Shown: positions 5,450 to 11,727 of the stretch, piece by piece
Layout of the letters: each line of letters begins with the position of its first letter
How positions within the stretch are numbered: the first letter of the stretch is position 1
Source of the DNA: a virus
DNA: 22,204 nt
Virus record (IMG/VR): IMGVR_UViG_3300030099_001550
Coordinates: 1 to 22,204 of that record
Strand: one strand, 5' to 3'
The notes under the pieces: generated by a model
What the model saw: only the letters and a program-made list of their open reading frames with translations
The model's database searches: none
What the model was told of the DNA's origin: nothing
Program-made: the position numbers and the translations under genes

Positions 5450-6682
5450 ATGAACAGAAAACAAAAAACAGAAGAGTATGCAATCAATGGTGTTATATGT
5501 CTGCTAATAGTAGTAGCATTCTTATTAGTATCTAGTGTTGCTCTCGGACAAGAAAATAAAAAAGACAACATCTTTGATAAAGTATATGACGAGTTGTTCA
5601 AGTATGGAACCGTGTATGTTGCAGGAGATGCGAGGAACTCATTTGAAACTCAAAGTCCAAGCTACTTTGTAAGAACAAATCCAAACAATCTTTATGATGT
5701 TCCACAAGTTATAGACAATACAGTATATCATCCTTTTGATTATCGAGTAGGCGTTGGTTTTCGTAAGCTAGCTAGATTTGACTATGAGATAAAAGCAAAA
5801 AATTATTATGATGGAAAAGAAAACAACATCGCTCTATCTTCTCCGACATCAGCAGTAAAAGGATTGGAGTATTTATTGCATTATGAAAAAGAAAGAGAAA
5901 GAGGAGTAGAGTTTAATAATTCACGATACTTCGTTAGACATACAGGAGATTATCATATAATTAAGTTTGAACAAAGAGAACAAGGAAACGTAGGATTTAA
6001 ATATATGTCAGGAGAAGTTAGAGCTAGACTTCCTATTGGCAAAAAGCTTAGTATATCAGCAGGCGCAATCTATCGTACTCATCAACGTCCTTACGGATAT
6101 AACCCGATTGAAATATGGCTAAACGAGATAGATGAATTTGGATTCCCGGTGAATCCATGGTACAGTCTAGGTTACCAATATGGGTTTCAAGATATAGGAT
6201 ATACTCAAACAGATGATTACGGAAATGAAATATACGATTGGTATTGGGTAAACTCTCAGGGAGTAATAGTTGCTCATACTGACGTACAGTTCCGGGACTT
6301 AGTGTTTGGTAAATTAATGAACAGGTTCAATCAAGAAAAATGGGCAGAGCTAGATGTCTTTGGTGAAGTCGCACCTGTAGTTGGCTTTGACTTTTATGAC
6401 TATAAGAAAAACTTTTGGATTCATGTGTATGGCAATTGGATATTACCTTATCACAAATACATTCAAGGTAACGAAGATTTCTCATATCTGAACAGAAGCA
6501 ATTGGGGTCTAGGTGGGTTGAGACAAGACGCAGAGCCGGAACAGTGGGATGACTATCAGGCAGGCTTAATATTTGGATGGAAAATTTCTAGGACCCTTGG
6601 CTTTTTTGTAGAAGCTGAGTACACAGAGTTTTGGGATTCTAAAATATATAATAGCTCAGTAGGAATTAATTTTAGATTATAA
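5450..6682 (+). CDS. candidate outer-membrane beta-barrel protein, 410 aa
   Basis: The frame is open from 5432, but that ATG lies inside the previous gene. The ATG at 5450, right after the preceding stop, gives a normal export signal: a charged N-terminus, a hydrophobic run at about residues 15-31 (ICLLIVVAFLLVSSVALG) and a likely cut near residues 33-34. The mature part is rich in Tyr, Trp, Phe and alternating polar/hydrophobic stretches, for example R-A-R-L-P-I-G-K-K-L-S-I-S-A-G-A, and ends S-S-V-G-I-N-F-R-L. That end resembles the last strand of Bacteroidetes outer-membrane barrels, although Leu rather than Phe is last. It sits between a secreted protein and the amidase. Roles to consider are blocking superinfection, helping lysis, or a virion part. 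Confidence 0.62.
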   Translation: MNRKQKTEEYAINGVICLLIVVAFLLVSSVALGQENKKDNIFDKVYDELFKYGTVYVAGDARNSFETQSPSYFVRTNPNNLYDVPQVIDNTVYHPFDYRVGVGFRKLARFDYEIKAKNYYDGKENNIALSSPTSAVKGLEYLLHYEKERERGVEFNNSRYFVRHTGDYHIIKFEQREQGNVGFKYMSGEVRARLPIGKKLSISAGAIYRTHQRPYGYNPIEIWLNEIDEFGFPVNPWYSLGYQYGFQDIGYTQTDDYGNEIYDWYWVNSQGVIVAHTDVQFRDLVFGKLMNRFNQEKWAELDVFGEVAPVVGFDFYDYKKNFWIHVYGNWILPYHKYIQGNEDFSYLNRSNWGLGGLRQDAEPEQWDDYQAGLIFGWKISRTLGFFVEAEYTEFWDSKIYNSSVGINFRL

Positions 6683-6804
6683 TGGCAAGAAGAGCAAACG
6701 TAGTTCAGTTTAGAAAAAGAAAAAGAAAGTCACATCCTCATAGCAAAAATGCAAGTAAAGGACAGACAGGTTATGTTAAAAAATATATAGGACAAGGGAG
6801 ATGA
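6682..6804 (+). CDS. 40-aa Arg/Lys-rich protein
   Basis: This tiny frame starts on the last base of the preceding TAA (TAATG) and ends in ATGA shared with the amidase start, so both junctions are coupled. The peptide begins MARRANVVQFRKRKRKSHPH and ends Y-V-K-K-Y-I-G-Q-G-R, with about 15 basic residues in 40. I recall small proteins with an R-K-R-K-R-x-x-x-H-x-K-S-K pattern and a Y-K-G-Q-G-R ending in other Bacteroidetes phages. Such charge suits nucleic-acid binding, cell-wall or membrane interaction, but nothing in the sequence decides between them. Its exact fit between two genes supports it strongly as a real gene. Confidence 0.68.
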   Translation: MARRANVVQFRKRKRKSHPHSKNASKGQTGYVKKYIGQGR

Positions 6805-7220
6805 AAACACAAGATGTAGAAAAAATAATAGTACATTGTTCAGCAACAAGAGAAGGTGATGATTCCGTTAACGTAGAAGTTATAGACAAGTGGCACAAAG
6901 CTAGAGGATGGCGTGGGTGTGGATATCATTTTGTAGTTTTAATAGACGGCAAGATAGAAGTAGGTAGAAAGATAGATGAGTGTGGTGCACACACCAAAGG
7001 AATTAATTGTAAGTCTTGGGGTGTATGCTACATCGGTGGCGTAGAAAAAGATGGCAAAACTCCTAAAGATACTAGAACAAAAAAACAAAAAGAATCTCTA
7101 GAGTATTTATTATACTTCTTAAAATTATTACAACCTAACGCAAAGATACATGGACACAGAGACTTTGCTCCTAAAGCTTGTCCTAGTTTCGATGCAACTA
7201 CAGAATACGAAAACTTATGA
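6801..7220 (+). CDS. phage endolysin, zinc N-acetylmuramoyl-L-alanine amidase, 139 aa
   Basis: A 139-residue, single-domain enzyme of the Amidase_2 (T7 lysozyme-like) family, which cuts the bond between N-acetylmuramic acid and L-alanine of peptidoglycan. Near the start is I-I-V-H-C-S-A-T with His12 as zinc ligand. G-Y-H-F at 41-44 provides the conserved Tyr42. I-H-G-H-R-D at 116-121 gives His119, and K-A-C-P-S-F-D at 125-131 gives Cys127 as the third ligand and Lys125 near the catalytic site. Length is that of T7 lysozyme (about 150). There is no signal peptide, so it needs the holin encoded next door. It overlaps the upstream and downstream genes by ATGA. Confidence 0.95.
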   Translation: MKTQDVEKIIVHCSATREGDDSVNVEVIDKWHKARGWRGCGYHFVVLIDGKIEVGRKIDECGAHTKGINCKSWGVCYIGGVEKDGKTPKDTRTKKQKESLEYLLYFLKLLQPNAKIHGHRDFAPKACPSFDATTEYENL

Positions 7221-7618
7221 AAGATTTATTAGGAAAAATATTTGGCGCAGCCGGAGGTGGAGTAGCTGAAAAACTATCTAACATAGTAGATAAATTTGTA
7301 AAGACACCTGAAGAAAAAGATGCTTTTGAAAAAGAAATGACCGAGCTGTTTATGAAACATGAAGCAGATATAGAAAAAAATATTACAGATAGATGGCTAT
7401 CAGACAATGCAGCCTCTTGGTTAACTAAGAATGTCAGACCAATAATACTAATGTTCTTAGTGGTATCTACAGTTATTATGATATTTATTGACGCAGGTAT
7501 GATAACATTTGAGGTAGAAGATAAATGGACAGACCTATTGCAGCTTACTTTGATTACTGTTATTTCAGCTTATTTCGGTGGGCGTAGTTTTGAAAAGATA
7601 AATAAAAATAAAAAATAG
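7217..7618 (+). CDS. holin, 3TM/GTA-type, 133 aa
   Basis: A 133-residue membrane protein. Residues 1-20 form a Gly/Ala-rich amphipathic start (KIFGAAGGG), followed by a charged helical section to about 60. W-L-T-K-N-V-R-P at 68-75 precedes a transmembrane segment at about 75-92, and a second lies at about 107-122, ending Y-F-G-G-R-S-x-E-K with a basic tail. The W-x-x-(K/R)-N-x-R-P motif and layout match the holin family known from gene-transfer agents and many phages (Phage_holin_3-like). Position after the amidase and ATGA coupling fit a lysis pair: the holin opens the inner membrane for the amidase. It ends on TAG, and a promoter-like site follows immediately. Confidence 0.82.
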   Translation: MKDLLGKIFGAAGGGVAEKLSNIVDKFVKTPEEKDAFEKEMTELFMKHEADIEKNITDRWLSDNAASWLTKNVRPIILMFLVVSTVIMIFIDAGMITFEVEDKWTDLLQLTLITVISAYFGGRSFEKINKNKK

Positions 7619-7626
7619 TATCTTTG
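7619..7626 (+). promoter_or_regulatory. candidate -7 element TATCTTTG (followed by TATAAA)
   Basis: TATCTTTG begins on the base after the holin's TAG stop and lies 20 bases before the ATG at 7647. The extended string TATCTTTGTATAAA recurs at 17751, and TAACTTTGTATAAA at 14187. The nearest upstream TTTG is about 26 bases away, somewhat far for -33. Probably starts the transcript for 7647 and the genes beyond. Confidence 0.55.
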
Positions 7627-7646
7627 TATAAATAAAATTAAATAAA

Positions 7647-7901
7647 ATGGAAGTAAAATTAAACTCAGAGAGTAAAGAAATTAAGTTAGAAGAAAAAGAA
7701 TTGGCAGAGCTAAAAGAAGCCAAGCTAATGTTAGATAGACACAAGTTAGCTATTGGTGATTTAGAGCTGCAAAAGAAAAGTTTGTTTGAAGCAGTAACAG
7801 TATTACAAGCTGACTTTAGAAAGCTAGAAGACAAGCTAATAAGTAAATATGGAAAAGACTCCGTAATCAACATGGAGAGTGGAGTTGTAAAACAAAAATA
7901 A
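7647..7901 (+). CDS. small coiled-coil protein, 84 aa
   Basis: An 84-residue, almost wholly helical and charged protein. Heptad-like hydrophobic spacing runs from about residue 8 to 70 (EEKELAELKEAKLMLDRHKL and a second helix around LQKKSLFEAV), with a slightly helix-breaking G-D-L-E in the middle, so a helical hairpin is likely. The end has K-Y-G-K-D-S-V-I-N-M-E-S-G. I recall this size and the K-Y-G-x-x-x-x-N-x-x-x-G ending from many phage genomes, placed between lysis or fibre genes and packaging genes and described only as unknown or prefoldin-like. It may be a small assembly helper; this is inference. First gene after a promoter-like site; the next start follows by one base. Confidence 0.68.
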   Translation: MEVKLNSESKEIKLEEKELAELKEAKLMLDRHKLAIGDLELQKKSLFEAVTVLQADFRKLEDKLISKYGKDSVINMESGVVKQK

Positions 7902-7902
7902 A

Positions 7903-8427
7903 ATGAGCAAGATAGAACAATACCCCGTAGTTAACCCGGAAGTCGGTGACAAAATTATTATAACGCAAGTTAAAGGAACACCAACCGATGCAACTAAAAA
8001 CGTAACTGTTCAGGGTATTATAGATTTAGTTCCCCTGCCAATTGAGGTAACAGTTAATGTACCTAGCGCAGCTATATTAAATATGCAATCAACACCTGTT
8101 GAGTTAGTGGCAGCACAAGGAGCCGGTACCTATATTAAAGTTCTTGAAGTAAGTTTGTTTTTAAATTTTAATACTACTCGTTATACTCAAGCAGGCACTG
8201 TTGAGTTTACAGTAGGTACAGACTTTCAAGCAAAGCTATCAAATTCAGTAGACATACTTACAGCGAATCAAGACCAAGTTGGTACCTTAGAGTTGGTTAG
8301 CAATGGAGCAGCTATTATAGCTGAAAATACTGCTTTGAGAATGGAAACAGCAGACCCAATAACTGTTGGGGATAGTAACCTTGAAGTAAAGATTAGATAC
8401 CAAGTATTAAATAAATCTAACTTTTAG
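7903..8427 (+). CDS. beta-rich virion protein, likely head fibre/decoration, 174 aa
   Basis: A 174-residue protein with few Lys and no Cys. Residues 1-45 look like a short attachment section: Y-P-V-V-N-P-E-V-G-D-K-I-I-I-T, a start motif often seen in phage fibre and appendage proteins, and a V-T-V-Q-G-I-I-D-L. Residues 50-174 are beta-rich, with S-A-A-I-L-N-M-Q-S-T-P-V-E-L-V-A-A-Q-G-A-G-T-Y-I-K-V-L. This motif (I-L-x-L-x-x-x-P-x-x-L-V-x-A-x-G-x-G) is recalled from knob or jelly-roll domains of head fibres in many phages. The likely role is a surface appendage that helps adhesion. Starts one base after the previous stop. Confidence 0.66.
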   Translation: MSKIEQYPVVNPEVGDKIIITQVKGTPTDATKNVTVQGIIDLVPLPIEVTVNVPSAAILNMQSTPVELVAAQGAGTYIKVLEVSLFLNFNTTRYTQAGTVEFTVGTDFQAKLSNSVDILTANQDQVGTLELVSNGAAIIAENTALRMETADPITVGDSNLEVKIRYQVLNKSNF

Positions 8428-8449
8428 TATTATTTTTTAATTTAATTAA

Positions 8450-8680
8450 ATGGAAATAAGAAAGATTTCTATAGGTCCTGACTATAAGTCAGGGGGAATG
8501 CATTATATAGTTGGACAAACTATATTAAGTGGCACCCATACTATTCACTTGATTAAATATAATTCAGACGAAAACTGTTATCAGATATATATTGAAGATG
8601 ACAGGGAGAATGAAATTATGTTGTGGAAACAATTCAATGGAACAATGCCTATATCTTTAGAATATAATATTCATTTTTAA
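8450..8680 (+). CDS. conserved-looking unknown protein, 76 aa
   Basis: A 76-residue mixed alpha/beta protein. It begins M-E-I-R-K-I-S-I-G-P-D-Y-K-S-G-G-M-H-Y-I-V-G-Q and ends M-P-I-S-L-E-Y-N-I-H-F, with an acidic middle section. I recall proteins with S-I-G-P-D-Y-K and M-P-x-S-x-E-Y-N motifs next to packaging genes in other Bacteroidetes phages, without known function. The stop TAA shares its last base with the next gene's ATG (TAATG), so the two are probably co-translated and possibly co-functional. No transmembrane or signal sequence, one Cys. No function is proposed. Confidence 0.7.
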   Translation: MEIRKISIGPDYKSGGMHYIVGQTILSGTHTIHLIKYNSDENCYQIYIEDDRENEIMLWKQFNGTMPISLEYNIHF

Positions 8681-9255
8681 TGAAGTCCCCAAATCAATTT
8701 ATTGTAACACCTGTTAATGACAGAAGATACGACAACACAAAAGCTATAGCCGGGACAGATTTAATACTAAACACTTCAGAAGAATCAGCTTCTTTCTCAA
8801 ACAGAGAAGCTAAGGTTATAAGCACACCGATATATTATAAAGGACCTGTTAAGGAAGGAGATACTATTTTGGTTCATCATAATGTTTTTAAATTTTATAA
8901 CGATATGTATGGAAGAAGACAGAGTGGTAAAAGCTATTTTAAAGACAACAAATTTTTTGTTGATGAAAATCAATATTATATGTATAAAAAAAAAGATGAG
9001 TGGATGGCTGTTGAGCCTTTTTGCTTTGTTGCTCCTTTACCAAAAACAGAATCATATATATATAAAAACATAACCAATGAACCTTTGATGGGTGTTATGA
9101 AATATCCTTGTCAATCTATATTGACACATGGAATTAAAAAAGAAGATATAGTAACTTTTATGCCGGATTCAGAATACGAGTTCAGATTAGAAGACAGTAT
9201 CCTTTATAGAATACGTTCTAAAAATATAGTAGCATATGAATCTAAAAGAAACTAA
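8680..9255 (+). CDS. unknown protein upstream of packaging genes, GroES-like fold suspected, 191 aa
   Basis: A 191-residue soluble protein. Around residues 52-72 it has Y-Y-K-G-P-V-K-E-G-D-T-I-L-V-H-H-N-V-F-K, where V-K-x-G-D-x-(I/V)-(L/I)-(V/F) recalls the core of co-chaperonins (GroES). Y-F-K-D-N-K-F-F-V near 87-95 and a second E-Y-E-F-R near 165 follow. The protein is about twice GroES size, and no GroES mobile loop was identified, so chaperonin function is only a possibility. The family is remembered from marine phages, directly upstream of the terminase. A co-chaperone for capsid folding would suit that location. It overlaps its downstream neighbour by 20 bases. Confidence 0.65.
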   Translation: MKSPNQFIVTPVNDRRYDNTKAIAGTDLILNTSEESASFSNREAKVISTPIYYKGPVKEGDTILVHHNVFKFYNDMYGRRQSGKSYFKDNKFFVDENQYYMYKKKDEWMAVEPFCFVAPLPKTESYIYKNITNEPLMGVMKYPCQSILTHGIKKEDIVTFMPDSEYEFRLEDSILYRIRSKNIVAYESKRN

Positions 9256-9508
9256 ACTACAAATAATACAGGCAGGCTACCGAGCCGTAGAGCAACTAAT
9301 TAAAGTTGCAAAAGAAGATATTATCAAGATTGATAAAGATGATGACTTGGCTGCCGACAGACTTAAAAACGCTGCAGCAACAAAGAAGCTAGCTATCTTT
9401 GATGCTTTTGAGATTCTAACTAGAATTGAATCAGAAAAAGAAGCTATAGAAATGGGTGAGGGTAAACCAAGTTCAAAGCTAGGCTTTGCAGAAAGAAGGT
9501 CTAAATGA
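9236..9508 (+). CDS. possible small terminase subunit, 90 aa
   Basis: A 90-residue helical protein placed exactly where many phages have the small terminase gene, overlapping TerL by ATGA. Pattern: K-x-x-I-I-Q-A-G-Y-R-A-V-E-Q-L-I-K-V-A near residues 8-25, D-D-L-A-A-D-R-L-K-N-A-A-A-T-K-K-L-A-I-F-D-A-F-E-I near 37-60, ending G-F-A-E-R-R-S-K. I recall this G-Y-R-A-V-E-Q-L-I-x-x-A family upstream of TerL in other marine and Bacteroidetes phages. No helix-turn-helix is obvious, and 90 residues is short for a small terminase. The call rests on position and helical content. It begins 20 bases inside the upstream gene. Confidence 0.6.
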   Translation: MNLKETKLQIIQAGYRAVEQLIKVAKEDIIKIDKDDDLAADRLKNAAATKKLAIFDAFEILTRIESEKEAIEMGEGKPSSKLGFAERRSK

Positions 9509-11727
9509 TAAAAGAAATAAAAAATTATATACCGAAAAATGTAGTCTCTAATAAAAACAGAGCAAGAAGTTGGAGGTATGGATATAATAAAAAATATGAT
9601 TTAATTATTATATCAAAGAGTGGACAGCTTGGCAAGATAGTAAAGATTTCTAATTTAATCATCGGTTTACCTAAAGCTCCTAAAAAAGTCTACACAAGAA
9701 ACTCGAATAGGCTTAGTCAATATTGGGAAAGAGTTGAACTACCAAAGCAACTTGGCAGAATCAAATCAATATTTCAGTGGAATGACATGCCTAACACATT
9801 CAAAGATAAATATGTAGATTACATTGAAAGTGAATTTGATTACCGAGAACAAGGCTATTGGTTTATGAATAGAGGAGTTCCAACATACATTACAGGCTCT
9901 CATTATATGTATTTGCAATGGACAAAGATTGATGTTGGATATCCTGACTATAGAGAAGCAAATAGAGTGTTTTTTATTTTTTGGGAAGCGTGTAAAGCAG
10001 ACTCAAGAAGTTATGGAATGATATACTTAAAGATTAGACGTTCAGGTTTTTCATACATGGGTTCATCCGAATGTGTTAATACAGCCACATTGGCTAAAGA
10101 TTCTAGGATAGGCATATTATCTAAAACAGGTTCTGATGCAAAAAAAATGTTTACTGACAAGGTTGTTCCTATATCCAACCGACTTCCTTTCTTTTTCAAA
10201 CCCATTCAAGATGGTATGGATAAACCTAAATCTGAATTGGCTTACAGAGTTCCTGCTTCTAAGATTACTAAAAAAAATATGCATGAAATATTTGAAGATG
10301 ATATGGAAGGATTGGACACAACTATTGATTGGAAAAACACAGATGATAACTCTTATGATGGTGAAAAACTATTATTACTTGTACATGATGAAAGTGGAAA
10401 GTGGGTCAAGCCAAATAACATATTAAACAATTGGAATGTAACTAAAACTTGTTTAAGACTAGGGAGTAAGATTATAGGTAAGTGTATGATGGGAAGTACA
10501 TCTAATGCGCTAGACAAAGGTGGTAGTAATTTTAAAAAACTTTTTGATGATTCTAGCGCAGCAGAAAGAAACGCAAACGGTCAAACAAAAAGTGGCTTAT
10601 ACAAATTGTTTATTCCTATGGAGTGGAATATGGAAGGATTTATTGACAGGTATGGAATGCCTGTATTAGAAAAACCCAAGGTAGAAGTAGAGGGAGTTGA
10701 TGGTGAGCCTATATATACAAGTTCAATAGAGTATTGGAAAGCTGAAGTGGATTCTTTGAAATCAGATGCTGATAACCTAAATGAATTTTACAGACAGTTT
10801 CCTAGAACTACAGCACATGCGTTTAGAGATGAAAGCGTATCGTCAATATTTAATTTAAGTAAGCTCTATCAACAAATAGATTATAACGACTCAATGATTA
10901 AAGAACACCACATAACCACCGGAAAGTTTGTGTGGGAAAACGGAATAAAAGATTCCAAAGTAATTTGGGTTCCTGATAAAAAAGGTAGATTCAATATATC
11001 TTGGTTGCCTTCATCTAATATTCAAAATAACGCACATGAAAGAAATGGTAGAAAGATTCCGGGCAATGAACACCTAGGCGCTTTTGGTTGTGACTCGTAT
11101 GATATTAGTGGAGTCGTAGGTGGTGGAGGTTCTAATGGAGCTCTACATGGCTTAACTAAATTTAATATGGATGACGCTCCTAGTAACGAATTTTTTCTAG
11201 AGTATATAGCTAGACCCCAAACTGCTGAAATATTTTTTGAAGACGTATTGATGGCTTGTGTATTTTATGGAATGCCTATATTAGTTGAAAACAATAAACC
11301 AAGATTGTTGTATCATTTTAAAAATAGAGGATACAGAAAGTATTGTTTGAACAGACCTGATAAACCTTTAACCAAACTTTCTAAAACAGAAAGAGAGCTA
11401 GGAGGTATTCCTAACACTAGCGAGGAAGTAAAACAAGCGCATGCTGCAGCAATCGAGTCGTATATTGAAAAGCATATTGGAGTAGACTTTGAAGAAGTTT
11501 TTAGACCTTCAGATGAAATGGGAACTATGCCTTTCAACAGGACGCTTTTAGATTGGGCAAAGTTTGATATTAACAACAGAACTAAGTATGATGCTAGTAT
11601 CAGCTCCGGTTTAGCTATAATGGCTTGTCAGAAGCACTTATATGTTGCTGAAAGAAAAGAATCAAAAATAAAACTTAACTTTGCAAGGTATACTAATACC
11701 GGCATAAAAAGCGAATTAATTAGATGA
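9505..11727 (+). CDS. terL: terminase large subunit (ATPase and nuclease), 740 aa
   Basis: The packaging motor protein, 740 residues, at the size expected for crAss-like phages. The ATPase half has an unusual Walker A region at about 176-188, K-I-R-R-S-G-F-S-Y-M-G-S-S, with Arg and no G-K-(S/T). Walker B is at 289-296 (LLLLVHDE), with Asp295 and Glu296. The nuclease half shows an RNase H-like set of acids: Asp530 in A-F-G-C-D-S-Y-D, Glu595 in P-I-L-V-E-N and Asp696 in K-Y-D-A-S. The last two match the usual places of the second and third nuclease motifs. It couples ATP use to filling the prohead through the portal and then cuts concatemers. ATGA junctions join it to both neighbours. Confidence 0.93.
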   Translation: MIKEIKNYIPKNVVSNKNRARSWRYGYNKKYDLIIISKSGQLGKIVKISNLIIGLPKAPKKVYTRNSNRLSQYWERVELPKQLGRIKSIFQWNDMPNTFKDKYVDYIESEFDYREQGYWFMNRGVPTYITGSHYMYLQWTKIDVGYPDYREANRVFFIFWEACKADSRSYGMIYLKIRRSGFSYMGSSECVNTATLAKDSRIGILSKTGSDAKKMFTDKVVPISNRLPFFFKPIQDGMDKPKSELAYRVPASKITKKNMHEIFEDDMEGLDTTIDWKNTDDNSYDGEKLLLLVHDESGKWVKPNNILNNWNVTKTCLRLGSKIIGKCMMGSTSNALDKGGSNFKKLFDDSSAAERNANGQTKSGLYKLFIPMEWNMEGFIDRYGMPVLEKPKVEVEGVDGEPIYTSSIEYWKAEVDSLKSDADNLNEFYRQFPRTTAHAFRDESVSSIFNLSKLYQQIDYNDSMIKEHHITTGKFVWENGIKDSKVIWVPDKKGRFNISWLPSSNIQNNAHERNGRKIPGNEHLGAFGCDSYDISGVVGGGGSNGALHGLTKFNMDDAPSNEFFLEYIARPQTAEIFFEDVLMACVFYGMPILVENNKPRLLYHFKNRGYRKYCLNRPDKPLTKLSKTERELGGIPNTSEEVKQAHAAAIESYIEKHIGVDFEEVFRPSDEMGTMPFNRTLLDWAKFDINNRTKYDASISSGLAIMACQKHLYVAERKESKIKLNFARYTNTGIKSELIR

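Noticed and set aside
8882-9073. Second-frame ORF within the 191-residue gene and similar same-strand shadows (10136-10426)
   Set aside because: They are contained in better frames with recognisable proteins and have Ile/Lys-rich translations typical of shifted AT-rich DNA.
9394-9401. Further TATCTTTG matches inside genes (also 5372-5379 and 17882-17889)
   Set aside because: They lie within coding sequence of AT-rich DNA and lack the TATAAA extension. The one at 9394 lies about 100 bases before TerL and could be looked at again, but chance explains it.
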